NCBI RefSeq assembly: GCF_902167635.1
Contig: NZ_CABHMS010000008.1
Coordinates: 124,001-188,000 of the forward strand
Direction: 5' to 3'
Length of the DNA stretch: 64,000 nucleotides
DNA from: Chitinophaga vietnamensis
GTDB lineage: Bacteria > Bacteroidota > Bacteroidia > Chitinophagales > Chitinophagaceae
Both the position numbers and the translations under genes were made by a program. A model generated the notes under the pieces. That model saw nothing but the letters and a program-made list of their open reading frames with translations, searched no databases and had not been told where the DNA came from. Position 1 is the stretch's first letter; each line of letters begins with the position of its first letter. Shown in pieces: positions 32,290-41,324 of this stretch.

Positions 32290-34572
32290 ATGACATCGGG
32301 ATTCAAGATAGGCCGCACACTGGCGCTCTCCGCGTTGGTGCTGGGCGGTTTCCAGGCAGGCGCGCAAAATAAGCAATCGTCAGGTTTTATTGAAAGCAAG
32401 GCCGTGGCAGCAGTAGACCCTTATATCGGCTCAGGCGGCCATGGACACGTATTTGTAGGCGCCAGCGTTCCTTATGGCGCCGTACAGGTAGGACCTACCA
32501 ACATCGTTAAAGGCTGGGACTGGTGCTCTGGCTACCATTATTCAGACAGCGTAGTGATCGGCTTCTCGCAGATGCACCTGAGCGGCACCGGTATCGGCGA
32601 CCTCGGCGATGTGCTCATGATGCCCTATACCGGCAGCATCCGCACCAGCCGCGGCACACAGGAGAACCCTGCTTCGGGCTACGGCTCGCATTATTCTCAT
32701 GCACGTGAAAAAGCCCGCCCGGGCTATTATTCCCTCCATCTCGACGACTACAACGTTGATGTGGAGCTCACCGCATCCGAAAGAACTGCTTTTCATAAAT
32801 ATACATTCAACGATCAGAAGCCTTCCAATATCATCATCGATCTCAAAGAAGGGATCGGCTGGGATGCGCCAGTGGAAACGTTTATCCGCCAGCAGGATGA
32901 ATACACGCTCGTAGGCTACCGTTTCTCCAAAGGATGGGCGGAAGATCAACGCCTGTGGTTTGCCATCAAAAGCAATGTGCCGCTGAAGCAGTTTACTGTT
33001 TTTGAGGGAGATGATAAGAAAGATGGAAAAGAACTGAAAGGCAAAAACGTGAAAGGCGTGATCTCTTTTGCCGGCTCTCCGGGCCAGGTGATGCTGAAAG
33101 TAGGCATCTCCCCGGTAAGCAGTGAAAATGCATTGGCGAATATCAACGCAGAAATTCCTGGATGGGACTTCGCCAAAACGGTGAATGCTGCTAACGCCAA
33201 GTGGGACAAAGAACTGTCTAAAGTAAATATTGAAACCAAAGATGCCGCGGCCCGTCGCGTATTCTACACGGCGCTGTATCATACGATGATCGCTCCCGCC
33301 CTCTTCAATGATCACGACGGCAGCTACCGTGGTACCGATAAAAAAGCCTACAAAAATCCGGGCTTCGATAATTATACTGTTTTCTCTCTCTGGGATATCT
33401 ATCGCTCCTGCGCTCCGCTCAGCACCATCCTGCATCCAGATAAAGTGAACAGCTTCGTTAATTCCATGCTCACGATCTATCAGCAGCAGGGCAAACTGCC
33501 TATCTGGCCGCTGGTGGGCAGCGAAACGAATTGCATGGTGGGTTATCATGCCGTACCGCTCATCGTGGACGCTTATCTGAAAGGCTTCTCCGGCTTCAAC
33601 GCCAAAGCCGCACTGGAAGCGATGAAAGCCTCTTCCACACGCGATGATCTTGGAATGAAATATATCAAGGAAAGAGGATATATCCCTGCCGATAAAGAAT
33701 ATGAATCTGTGTCCAAAGCCATGGAATATGCGATCGATGATTGGTGCATCGCCGCCATGGCAAAGAAGATGGGCAAGAAAGAAGACTACGAATATTACAA
33801 AAAACGCGCAGGCTATTATAAAAATTATTTCGACAGCAGCATCCGTTTTGTACGCCCGCGCATGAGCGATGGCAGCTTCAAAACACCTTATGATCCTTTC
33901 AACTCTATCCATGAAAAAGGTGATTTCACCGAAGGGAATGGCTGGCAATACACCTGGCTGGTGCCGCAGGATGTAGAAGGACTGATCCATCTGATGGGCG
34001 GCGATGAAGCCTTTACCCGCAAGCTCGACAGCCTCTTCACCGTTAGCGGTGACATGGGTAAGGAAGCCTCTTCTGATATCTCTGGCCTTATCGGTATGTA
34101 TGCGCATGGCAATGAACCAAGCCATCACGTTACCTATATGTATGCTTTCGCCGGCAACCAATGGAAAACAGCAGAGAAAGTAAGACAGGTGATGAAAGAA
34201 TTTTATTTCGATCAGCCGGAAGGCCTTGCTGGTAATGAAGATTGCGGTGCGATGTCATCCTGGTACGTGATGTCTTCTTTAGGTTTCTATCCGGTAAATC
34301 CCGCTAATGGCGTATATGTGCTGGGTAGCCCGCTGTTCGATAAAGCTACGCTGAACCTTCAGGGTGGTAAGAAATTTACCGTACAAACAATCAACAACAG
34401 TCCTGAAAATATCTATATCCAAAGCATTACGCTCAACGGAAAGCCTTACAGCAAAAGCTTTATCAGGCATGAAGAGCTGATGAAAGGCGGTACGATGGTA
34501 GTGAAGATGGGTAGCAAACCAAACTATGATTTCGGTAAGAAAGATGCAGACAGGCCAAAGAATGAATTGTAG
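32290..34572 (+). CDS. GH92 alpha-mannosidase
   Basis: 760 residues from the ATG at 32290. A signal peptide (about residues 1-26, ending FQAGAQ) is followed by the N-terminal beta-sandwich (DPYIGSGGHGHVFVGASVPY) and an (alpha/alpha)6 barrel. Family marks are VGSETNCMVGYH, EGNGWQYTWLVPQD and NEDCGAMSSWYVMSSLGFYP; the acidic residues in the last two are expected for the Ca2+-dependent inverting mechanism. It removes alpha-linked mannose from N-glycan-like mannans in the periplasm or at the cell surface. The length is typical. Its stop lies inside a large inverted repeat shared with the next gene. Confidence 0.95.
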   Translation: MTSGFKIGRTLALSALVLGGFQAGAQNKQSSGFIESKAVAAVDPYIGSGGHGHVFVGASVPYGAVQVGPTNIVKGWDWCSGYHYSDSVVIGFSQMHLSGTGIGDLGDVLMMPYTGSIRTSRGTQENPASGYGSHYSHAREKARPGYYSLHLDDYNVDVELTASERTAFHKYTFNDQKPSNIIIDLKEGIGWDAPVETFIRQQDEYTLVGYRFSKGWAEDQRLWFAIKSNVPLKQFTVFEGDDKKDGKELKGKNVKGVISFAGSPGQVMLKVGISPVSSENALANINAEIPGWDFAKTVNAANAKWDKELSKVNIETKDAAARRVFYTALYHTMIAPALFNDHDGSYRGTDKKAYKNPGFDNYTVFSLWDIYRSCAPLSTILHPDKVNSFVNSMLTIYQQQGKLPIWPLVGSETNCMVGYHAVPLIVDAYLKGFSGFNAKAALEAMKASSTRDDLGMKYIKERGYIPADKEYESVSKAMEYAIDDWCIAAMAKKMGKKEDYEYYKKRAGYYKNYFDSSIRFVRPRMSDGSFKTPYDPFNSIHEKGDFTEGNGWQYTWLVPQDVEGLIHLMGGDEAFTRKLDSLFTVSGDMGKEASSDISGLIGMYAHGNEPSHHVTYMYAFAGNQWKTAEKVRQVMKEFYFDQPEGLAGNEDCGAMSSWYVMSSLGFYPVNPANGVYVLGSPLFDKATLNLQGGKKFTVQTINNSPENIYIQSITLNGKPYSKSFIRHEELMKGGTMVVKMGSKPNYDFGKKDADRPKNEL

Positions 34573-34633
34573 TAATGTATAAAATAGAAAGGCCTCCCGC
34601 TCAGCGGGAGGCCTTTCTATTTTATACATTACT
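34571..34633. terminator. 30-bp inverted repeat, bidirectional terminator
   Basis: Arms 34571-34600 and 34604-34633 are complementary over 30 bp around loop TCA, with GGCCTCCCGC at the centre and AAAATAGAAA outside it, so each strand has an A-rich then T-rich flank. It overlaps the stop codons of GH92 (plus) and the GHL10-like gene (minus). Confidence 0.9.
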
Positions 34634-35698
34634 CAATACTTTCAGCACATCATCATTTACCTGACCGAATATGGATACGCCGCTGGCGCCATTGAGCACC
34701 GCGAGTTTCACCGCTTCGCTGAGATCTTCGTAATTGCCTTTGAAGTCGGGCAGGAAGAGACCCGCGTAGAGCGGGAAAGCGCCATGGAGGCCCTTCACGC
34801 CTTCTGCTACGGCATCGCCGATCCAGCTGATATTTTCGCGGTAGAAGCCATGATAGATCATCGGGCAAACCGCATTGAGCGGCCAGTTGGTCCAGTCCTG
34901 ACGAACAAGGCGCTTCGCGATTTCCGGTGTAGGAAATACGGCAGCAGTAATATCTTTACCATGTTGTTTGGCTACCTGTGCCAGGTTGCTGACAACATTC
35001 GTGATGCGGTCGTAACGAAACTTGCGCCAGGAAGGGCTTTGGTCGGGATGTTCCAACTCCAGCGGATCTTTGCCGGTTTTTTCTTTATAAGCGCCGCGAC
35101 AGGTATTGCAGTAGCAGAAATCATATTCCGGCAGCTCTTTCGATTGGTCTATACCGTAGTGGCTCCACAAATTAACCGGCAGGATCACATCGCAGAAGCG
35201 GACATAATCGAGGTGGATGCCATCTACATAATCTTTCGAGAGTATTTGTTCTACCTGGTTTTTCAGGTAGTTCACCACTTCCGGTTTGGATGGGCAAAGC
35301 CAGCGGTAGTAGTCTACATAGGGTGGATGGTTGGCGCATGATTCTCCTTTCCTGTTCTGTGCATACCATTCGGGATGTGTTGCCAGCAGGTCTTTTTCGC
35401 CTCTGTTCATGGTCCACATCCAGCGGTGTGCCTTGATACCATTGGCTTTGGCCGCTTTGAAATGTTGTTCGCTGTCGGCCTCGAACATGATATCTCCTAT
35501 GCCTGCTTTTTTATAGGTGGCATAACGTTTTACCAGTTCAGCATATGTTTCTTTGTGATCGGGATTGATCCACACCCGGTGCGACACGCCCGGCCTTTCC
35601 AGTTCGGCCGCTTTTGCCGAAGCCCGCAGGTTCACCGAAGGCGCTGCCAGCGCCAGGCTTCCCAGTCCTAATGATTTAATGAAATGACGTTTATTCAT
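34622..35698 (-). CDS. GHL10-like family 10 glycosylhydrolase-type protein
   Basis: 358 residues from the ATG at 35698, which gives a Tat-like signal (NKRHFIKSLGLGSLALAAP, with KR instead of RR). The catalytic domain is a probable TIM barrel: GIGDIMFEADSEQHF, AHRWMWTMN, DGIHLDYVRFCDV (the DGIHLDY strand typical of GHL10 proteins) and VCPMIYHGFYREN. A CYCNTC pair at about 215-220 may bind metal or form a disulphide. It probably acts on a polysaccharide outside the cytoplasm; substrate unknown. It is downstream of the CBM9-like gene with a 5-bp gap, so the two form an operon. A longer start at 35749 would overlap that gene and is rejected. Confidence 0.78.
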   Translation of the reverse strand: MNKRHFIKSLGLGSLALAAPSVNLRASAKAAELERPGVSHRVWINPDHKETYAELVKRYATYKKAGIGDIMFEADSEQHFKAAKANGIKAHRWMWTMNRGEKDLLATHPEWYAQNRKGESCANHPPYVDYYRWLCPSKPEVVNYLKNQVEQILSKDYVDGIHLDYVRFCDVILPVNLWSHYGIDQSKELPEYDFCYCNTCRGAYKEKTGKDPLELEHPDQSPSWRKFRYDRITNVVSNLAQVAKQHGKDITAAVFPTPEIAKRLVRQDWTNWPLNAVCPMIYHGFYRENISWIGDAVAEGVKGLHGAFPLYAGLFLPDFKGNYEDLSEAVKLAVLNGASGVSIFGQVNDDVLKVLSNV

Positions 35699-35703
35699 GA
35701 CCC

Positions 35704-36813
35704 TTATTTTCTTATTGAATATATCTTTCCTTCCTGGTTGATGCCCCATACCGCGGGAAGTCCGCCGCCGCTAAGCGTAGCATCGTACTGGCGGCTGATG
35801 CCTTCCAGCTGCAGCGTGTATGCCTTACCGTTATCTGCCTTTTGCCGGGCAGGAATCCCCAGTTCCCGCAGCGAGGCCGCAAAGCGGCCATGGGCACGGC
35901 TATACGCCTGCTGTTTGTAGTATACCAGCCAGAGCAGCTTTTTAGCATATTCCTGTTCCGGCAGCTGGAAGGCGACCTGTCCTTCGCCGGCTGCCTGCGT
36001 AGAGAACTGAAGGTATCCCCAGCGCTCGGGCGCATGCATATTAATGATCCCTTGTGGCGACCATACCCAGTTGTGTTCCGGTTGCCGGCGTTTTACATAT
36101 TGATTGTTGCGGATATCGGTGTCCCACTCCACGCGGGAGAAGTTGATACGCCAGATAGTGCTATCGGCCGGGGGGCGCCTGTCGCCGAAGAAGCGGAGGG
36201 CGCTGAAAGGGATGGCCATCTCTACGGTCCAGTCCTGATCGGTATCACCGGGCTGGTTGATAGTGCCATTCACGTGTACGGCTGTACGAATACCTTTGGT
36301 ATCCCAGTTGAGCATAGCGTTGCCGCCATTGCGGTAAGGCTTGTCCATAAACAGGTCCATCACGGTATTCAGCGCATTGATCTCTATTTCATAGTAATGA
36401 TGCGTATCTCCATCCGGATCGATGAACACTTCAAAGTCATTATCCTGGAAGATGATCGTATCGTGTTGCAGCAAGGTGCCCCACACATGTGGCTCCTGTA
36501 ATACTGCCGCGATGTACAGGTATTTTTCATCCCACAGCATTTTCACGCGTGTGCGTAGTGCGGGCATGGGCTTTGCATCTCCTTCAATATCTTTAAAGTC
36601 TTCGGTCCATGCCGCCTGCTGCCATGCCGGCTCGGAGAGCTTCCCGTCGATACTAATGCTGTCGCGGGTTTGGTAGCAAATGTAATTACGGGGTATACTG
36701 TTGAATGGCTGAAAGGATTCGGAGAAGGTTTGAGCGAAGGTTGTCTTGCTCAGGATTATGATGATTGAAAGGATTAGCAGGATTTTTGTTTTTTCAGATT
36801 TTTTGATCCACAT
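35704..36813 (-). CDS. Secreted CBM9-like carbohydrate-binding protein
   Basis: 369 residues. A signal peptide (about 1-27, hydrophobic ILLILSIIIILS, ending TFAQ) precedes a CBM9-like beta-sandwich (about 45-260): SIDGKLSEPAWQQA, VKMLWDEKYLYIAAVLQEPHVW, NDFEVFIDPDGDTHHYYEIE, VEMAIPFSALRF and WRINFSRVEW. The C-terminal ~110 residues are a separate helical and strand segment. It is thought to bind sugars and acts with the GHL10-like protein. The first ~20 codons lie inside the left copy of a 56-bp inverted repeat, so the signal peptide may have been supplied by that repeat. The ATG overlaps the GxxExxY gene by 20 bp. Confidence 0.82.
   Translation of the reverse strand: MWIKKSEKTKILLILSIIIILSKTTFAQTFSESFQPFNSIPRNYICYQTRDSISIDGKLSEPAWQQAAWTEDFKDIEGDAKPMPALRTRVKMLWDEKYLYIAAVLQEPHVWGTLLQHDTIIFQDNDFEVFIDPDGDTHHYYEIEINALNTVMDLFMDKPYRNGGNAMLNWDTKGIRTAVHVNGTINQPGDTDQDWTVEMAIPFSALRFFGDRRPPADSTIWRINFSRVEWDTDIRNNQYVKRRQPEHNWVWSPQGIINMHAPERWGYLQFSTQAAGEGQVAFQLPEQEYAKKLLWLVYYKQQAYSRAHGRFAASLRELGIPARQKADNGKAYTLQLEGISRQYDATLSGGGLPAVWGINQEGKIYSIRK
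36738..36793 (-). repeat. Left copy of 56-bp inverted repeat
   Basis: Read on the minus strand it begins AAAAACAAAAATCCTGCTAA and ends GAGCAAGACAACCT. It matches 37303-37358 on the plus strand at 55 of 56 positions. It falls inside the signal-peptide codons of the CBM9-like gene. Confidence 0.93.
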
Positions 36814-37195
36814 TGAATTTGTTATTATAGATGCGTTTAAATTCTAAACTTTCAGCGCCAAAATTTATAAGTAAGCCCAATTCCAGTTTGTATGCTTCGA
36901 GATATCCTTTTGCCTGATAAGAATGCGAGTTTTCCAGGAAGGTCAGGGCCTTAAGCTCGATGCATATTTTTGTTTCTACGATAAAATCAGGTCTTCGGCT
37001 TCCGACAACATGACCTTTATAGTAAACTGGAATTTCCTTTTCTCTTTCAAAGAGAATTCCTTTTTCTGCGAGTTCAATAGCCAGCGCACGTTGGTATATC
37101 ACTTCCTGAAAACTGTTGCCCAGTATGCGATGTACCTGCATCGCGCAACCGATTATCTTACCCGTGAGATCGGAGTACTTATAAGAGCTAAACAT
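36794..37195 (-). CDS. GxxExxY family protein (PD-(D/E)xK nuclease-like)
   Basis: 133 residues from the ATG at 37195 (a TTG start 21 bp upstream is less likely). The name-giving motif is GNSFQEVIYQRAL (G…E..Y, about 25-37). A nuclease-like core follows: RPDFIVETKICIELKAL (D…ExK, about 67-83). Family members are ~120-140 residues, so it is full length. Function is unknown. Genes of this family are scattered in Bacteroidota genomes. Here the gene is enclosed by a 56-bp inverted repeat, which suggests a mobile cassette. It overlaps the start of the CBM9-like gene by 20 bp. Confidence 0.88.
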   Translation of the reverse strand: MFSSYKYSDLTGKIIGCAMQVHRILGNSFQEVIYQRALAIELAEKGILFEREKEIPVYYKGHVVGSRRPDFIVETKICIELKALTFLENSHSYQAKGYLEAYKLELGLLINFGAESLEFKRIYNNKFNVDQKI

Positions 37196-37254
37196 AAAGT
37201 ATGGGTTAATAAACAAACAATGAAAATTACTAGCGCGAAAAATTACAAAAAAAT

Positions 37255-37278
37255 AGCCGGGATATAACTATCCCGGCT
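37255..37278 (-). terminator. Terminator of the M13 peptidase
   Basis: A perfect 10-bp stem AGCCGGGATA/TATCCCGGCT with loop TAAC; on the minus strand it is followed by seven T. It is 79 bp past the M13 stop and lies between the two 56-bp repeats. Confidence 0.85.
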
Positions 37279-37302
37279 CGAAAAAATCAATATAAAATCA
37301 GG

Positions 37303-37358
37303 AAAAACAAAAATCCTGTTAATCCTTTCAATCATCATAATCCTGAGCAAGACAACCT
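37303..37358 (+). repeat. Right copy of 56-bp inverted repeat
   Basis: Plus-strand copy of the repeat at 36738-36793, with one mismatch (CCTGT against CCTGC). Its last two bases overlap the stop codon of the M13 peptidase gene. The unit contains several AATCCT direct repeats. Confidence 0.93.
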
Positions 37359-39402
37359 ACCAGATCCTCACTCGCGCACTATCCGCTCTATACATACCAT
37401 CTCCTGGTTTCAAATTGTACACCTGGTAAAAAGCATCCACATCGCTGAAAGGCCCGTTCACCCTGAATTTCGCGGGAGAGTGAACATCGGTGAGCACGCG
37501 GCGTGCCAGCTCTTCTTTTTTGGTGTGGCTGAGCCATCCGAGGGAGTAGCCGAGGAAGTATCGTTGTGATGGCGTGAGGCCTGCGATCTTCTCTCCTTTC
37601 TTGAATTGCGCGCTTTGCTGGAAGGCATCCCATCCGAGCAAGACACCGCCGAGGTCGGCGATGTTTTCGCCGAGCGTGGCTTTACCGTTGATGTGCAGAC
37701 TATCCACCACTACGTAACCATTGAACTGTCTTATCATTACGGCAGCGCGTTGGTTGAATTTTGTTTCGTCATCTTTGGTCCACCAGTTTTTCAGGTTGCC
37801 GTCGGCATCGAACTGGCGGCCTTCATCGTCGAAGCCATGTGTGATTTCATGACCAATGGTAGAAGCGCCAGCATAGCCGTATACGAGGGCGTCGTCAAGT
37901 TCTTCATCGCGTTTGCCTGGAACCGTGAAGATACCGGCAGGTAATACGATCTCGTTGTTGCTCGGGTTATAGTAGGCGTTATAGGTCTGGGGTGTCATAT
38001 CCCATTCGCTGCGGTCTACTGGTTTGCCGAGTTTGTTGACTTCATAATTCCACCACCATTGACGGGCGGCAGCCATGTTGGCTGCGAAAGACTGGTCTTT
38101 GATATCCATTGCGGAGAAATCTTTCCACTTATCAGGATAACCTACTTTCTTGGTGATGCGTGATAATTTATACAGTGCTTTCTTTTTGGTGCTGTCGCTC
38201 ATCCAGGTGAGCTTTTCGATGCGTTGTTTCAGGGCGCCGCGGATATCTTCCACCATGCCTTCATATCTTTTCTTGGCGTTGGCGTTGAAATATTCTTTTA
38301 CGAAAAGCTGTCCGAGAGCTTCGCCGATGGCGCTTTCTTCGCCGTCCAGCACGCGTTTCCAGCGGGGCTTGCGTCTTTCCTGACCACTCAGCAGCGTGCC
38401 ATAGAAGGCGAAGTTGGTGTTGCCGATGGTATCGCTGAGGTAATAAGCGTTAGCATCGATGACATGCCATTTGAGATAGTTTTTCCATACTTCCAGCTTC
38501 TCCGATTTGATGGCGTTGCTGAGCGCCGTGTAAAATTCAGGCTGACCAACGATCACGGTGTCGGCAAATTGATGTACGCCATTATCGCCGATGAATGATG
38601 GCCAGTTCACGTTGCCGGCTATCTTGTTCAATTGTGTAACGGGCAGCTTGTGATAGTTGGCATTGGGATCGCGCAGGTCTTCGAGTTTGCGGCTGGCTTT
38701 AGCGAGCGTGGTTTCGAGCTTCACGATATCGATGGCGGCGGCTTTGGCGGCGTTTTCGTCAAGGCCGGTAAACTGCAACATTTTAGCAATGTGCGCCGGA
38801 TAGGCTTCCCGTATTTTGGTGGTGCGCGGATCGGAGTTGAAGTAGTAATCGCGATTGGGCAAACCAAGACCGCCTTGTACCAGCTGCAACGCCATCGCTT
38901 CGCTGTTCTTGGCATCCTGGCCAACATAGATGCCGCACATCACGCCAGTGGAGGAGTTCAGCCTGGCCGCCACTTTTGCCAGTTGTTCGGCATTGGTGAT
39001 GGCATCGATCTCTTTCAAAGTGCCTTCGATCGGCTTGATACCTTCTGCATTGAGCTTTACAGAGTCCATACCACTCTTCCAAAAGGCGGCTATCTTTTTA
39101 GAGATAGGGTCCGACGGATTTTTAACCGCTTTTTCATTGATGACGCGAAGGCGGTTGTATAGTTCTTCCTGTACAAGGTTGGCAATGCCCCATGAGCTAT
39201 ACTCTGGCGGAATAGGGTTCTTTTTTATCCAGCCGCCGTTGGCATATTCAAAAAAATCCTGGGCAGGATTTACAGTGCTGTCTATATTGACAGCCAGGGC
39301 ATCGGGAGATGTTGGGGCGTCCGCAGTTTTCTGTCCCTGGTTACAAGACAAGAAACAGAACACGGTAGCGGTACTTACGCCAGTGAGCAAGAATTTTTTC
39401 AT
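37357..39402 (-). CDS. M13 family metallopeptidase (neprilysin/PepO-like)
   Basis: 681 residues. A lipoprotein-like signal ends at Cys20 (FCFLSC, with Phe and Leu in unusual lipobox positions). The zinc site is HEITH in STIGHEITHGFDDEG with the third ligand Glu in GENIADLGG. The substrate-binding NAYYNPSNNEIVLPAGI and the C-terminal CxxW-like end (VRIW without the Cys) fit the bacterial branch. It cleaves peptides of limited size, probably in the periplasm or at the outer membrane as a lipoprotein. Length is normal (670-690). It is monocistronic and ends in the hairpin at 37255. Confidence 0.93.
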   Translation of the reverse strand: MKKFLLTGVSTATVFCFLSCNQGQKTADAPTSPDALAVNIDSTVNPAQDFFEYANGGWIKKNPIPPEYSSWGIANLVQEELYNRLRVINEKAVKNPSDPISKKIAAFWKSGMDSVKLNAEGIKPIEGTLKEIDAITNAEQLAKVAARLNSSTGVMCGIYVGQDAKNSEAMALQLVQGGLGLPNRDYYFNSDPRTTKIREAYPAHIAKMLQFTGLDENAAKAAAIDIVKLETTLAKASRKLEDLRDPNANYHKLPVTQLNKIAGNVNWPSFIGDNGVHQFADTVIVGQPEFYTALSNAIKSEKLEVWKNYLKWHVIDANAYYLSDTIGNTNFAFYGTLLSGQERRKPRWKRVLDGEESAIGEALGQLFVKEYFNANAKKRYEGMVEDIRGALKQRIEKLTWMSDSTKKKALYKLSRITKKVGYPDKWKDFSAMDIKDQSFAANMAAARQWWWNYEVNKLGKPVDRSEWDMTPQTYNAYYNPSNNEIVLPAGIFTVPGKRDEELDDALVYGYAGASTIGHEITHGFDDEGRQFDADGNLKNWWTKDDETKFNQRAAVMIRQFNGYVVVDSLHINGKATLGENIADLGGVLLGWDAFQQSAQFKKGEKIAGLTPSQRYFLGYSLGWLSHTKKEELARRVLTDVHSPAKFRVNGPFSDVDAFYQVYNLKPGDGMYRADSARVRIW

Positions 39403-39529
39403 AAGCGGTAAAATAAAGATTTGCAGGAGGAAGTTAGGGATTTTTCGATCACACCCTACATAAAACGGGGTGAATGGTATAATATTAATTTGTATTTTGT
39501 TAGATAGATTTAACCCTTATCCTTCCTTT

Positions 39530-40717
39530 ATGATCAACAAATTGAGGAGTGGCCGTGTACTGTCTATCGATGCCTTTAGAGGTATCACTATACTGGTAAT
39601 GATATTTGTGAATGCGCTGGCTGGTGTGAATGGTATCCCCTCCTGGATGAAACATGCCCATGCGGATGATGACGCAATGACTTTCGTAGACGCTGTATTC
39701 CCTGCTTTTCTTTTTATCGTCGGGATGTCTATTCCCTTTGCCATCAATAACAGATTGGCAAAAGGCGATAACTGGCAGAAGATACAATACCATATCCTGT
39801 GGCGTACACTCGGATTATTGGTATTGGGCGTTTTTATGGTAAATACAGAAAGCCTGAACCCCGCGGCCACCGGCATGCCATTGCCTGTGTGGGCGCTGCT
39901 GTTCTACATCTGCGCAATACTGGTATGGAATGTTTACACCTTCAAACAAGCCCGTACTGCCTGGTACTTCAAGGGCGCCGGCATTGCAGGATTAGTTATC
40001 CTGGGTGTGATCTATCGTGGCGGAGAAAGCGGACAAGCATATCTTACGCCGCACTGGTGGGGCATCCTCGGATTGCTAGGCTGGGCCTATCTCTATGCCT
40101 GTATAATTTATCAGCTATTCAAGGGAACGGCAGATGCGATCTTTTTTATGATCGGAGTGTGTATCGGTTTTTATATACTTTGTCAGCAGTCTTTCCTGCT
40201 CAACAGCCAGTGGCGCTGGTTGGCGTCGCAGGCGGTTAATGCGGCACATACGTCCATCGTACTAAGTGGCGTGTTGCTGACGCTTTTCTTTTTTGATGAA
40301 GAGATGGACCTGAGGGGCCGCCGCTTGCTCACCCGCGTGTGTGGTTTCCTCACGCTCACCATGTTCATCTCATTAGCGCTGCGCCCCGGCTACAAAATAT
40401 CGAAGATCCACGCCACCCCCAGCTGGTGCCTCAACAGCATCGCGATTTGCATAGCAGTATTCTCCCTGCTGTATTATCTGATAGATGTAAAAGGTATCAG
40501 TAAATGGACGGCCTTCCTCCGGCCAGCCGGTTCAAACCCTTTGCTTACCTATATTCTGCCGGATATCACCTTTTATCTGCTGATGCTGCTCGGCATACAT
40601 TTGCCAGCGGTACTGAGCGAAGGCACAACGGGGATTATCTGGTGCATGTGCTTCGCGGTATTGATGCTATGGCTGGTAAAAGGGTTGAATAAATTACACA
40701 TCAGGTTGCAGCTGTAA
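39530..40717 (+). CDS. DUF5009/HGSNAT-like membrane acyltransferase
   Basis: 395 residues from the ATG at 39530; the frame is open for 20 more codons upstream but these do not resemble the family. It has about 10-11 hydrophobic helices. Family marks are SIDAFRGITILVMIFVNAL at the N-terminus, FVDAVFPAFLFIVGMSIPFA and HATPSWCLNSIAI. Relatives include heparan-alpha-glucosaminide N-acetyltransferase and the YeiB-like proteins, which move acyl groups across the membrane to sugars. A role in glycan acetylation is therefore possible, and the window has several glycan genes, but it is not in an operon with them. Confidence 0.85.
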   Translation: MINKLRSGRVLSIDAFRGITILVMIFVNALAGVNGIPSWMKHAHADDDAMTFVDAVFPAFLFIVGMSIPFAINNRLAKGDNWQKIQYHILWRTLGLLVLGVFMVNTESLNPAATGMPLPVWALLFYICAILVWNVYTFKQARTAWYFKGAGIAGLVILGVIYRGGESGQAYLTPHWWGILGLLGWAYLYACIIYQLFKGTADAIFFMIGVCIGFYILCQQSFLLNSQWRWLASQAVNAAHTSIVLSGVLLTLFFFDEEMDLRGRRLLTRVCGFLTLTMFISLALRPGYKISKIHATPSWCLNSIAICIAVFSLLYYLIDVKGISKWTAFLRPAGSNPLLTYILPDITFYLLMLLGIHLPAVLSEGTTGIIWCMCFAVLMLWLVKGLNKLHIRLQL

Positions 40718-40804
40718 AAAAATTTATGCGATACCCATCCTTGTTGCGTCCGCTTACGTATATCTTAATGACACGTATTTAGAAGACAGTAACCCATACC
40801 CCTT

Positions 40805-41044
40805 ATGAAAAAAATTGCCGCCATCATGGCGCTTGCAGGTGTGTTTTTAGCTATCTTAGCACAGTATGCCTTAACCGATGATTGGGCTTTGTTCCCCTTG
40901 TTTCACACATTAGGTTTTATAGGCTACATATTTATCATCAGCGGCCTCGCCTATTTTTCGCTGCTGTGCATCCATCAGCTTACCAAAGATGAGAAGATGA
41001 GAATAAAGCGCTACTATCAGCGGCACAGCGAAACGGAAGCCTGA
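40805..41044 (+). CDS. Small two-helix membrane protein
   Basis: 79 residues with two hydrophobic helices (about 4-23 and 33-56) and a charged, Arg/Lys-rich C-terminus (KDEKMRIKRYYQRHSETEA). I do not recognise the family. It starts 87 bp after the acyltransferase stop, and the next small gene follows after 23 bp, so the two small genes may be co-transcribed. Confidence 0.65.
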   Translation: MKKIAAIMALAGVFLAILAQYALTDDWALFPLFHTLGFIGYIFIISGLAYFSLLCIHQLTKDEKMRIKRYYQRHSETEA

Positions 41045-41067
41045 AAAGGCCGCGTAATCGCGAACCC

Positions 41068-41322
41068 ATGACCAGCGCTAATTTCACCCTTAAGTTCGAG
41101 TATAAAGGACAACCGCACATACTGGAAGTACGTGCGGCAGAACAACAATACAAGACAGTTTATAAGGTAGATATACAGGAACAGGAGATCACGTTTGAAC
41201 CCGATGAAGAAGGATTTGTACGTGCCGTTTCCAGCAAGCCGGTACACGATCATGCGAAGTATGTAGATGTTAACCTGCTTCACCATGTGGCCGAGCTGAT
41301 CATCCAGCACATCAGGAAATAA
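41068..41322 (+). CDS. Small hypothetical protein
   Basis: 84 residues, soluble and mostly beta at the start (NFTLKFEYKGQPHILEVRAAE) with a C-terminal helix (NLLHHVAELIIQHIRK). It has no signal peptide. The family is unknown to me. Its stop is two bases from the stop of the convergent KefC-like gene. Confidence 0.65.
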   Translation: MTSANFTLKFEYKGQPHILEVRAAEQQYKTVYKVDIQEQEITFEPDEEGFVRAVSSKPVHDHAKYVDVNLLHHVAELIIQHIRK

Positions 41323-41324
41323 AG

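Noticed and set aside
32542-34161. 539-codon minus-strand frame
   Set aside because: It is fully antisense to the GH92 gene, whose family motifs are complete.
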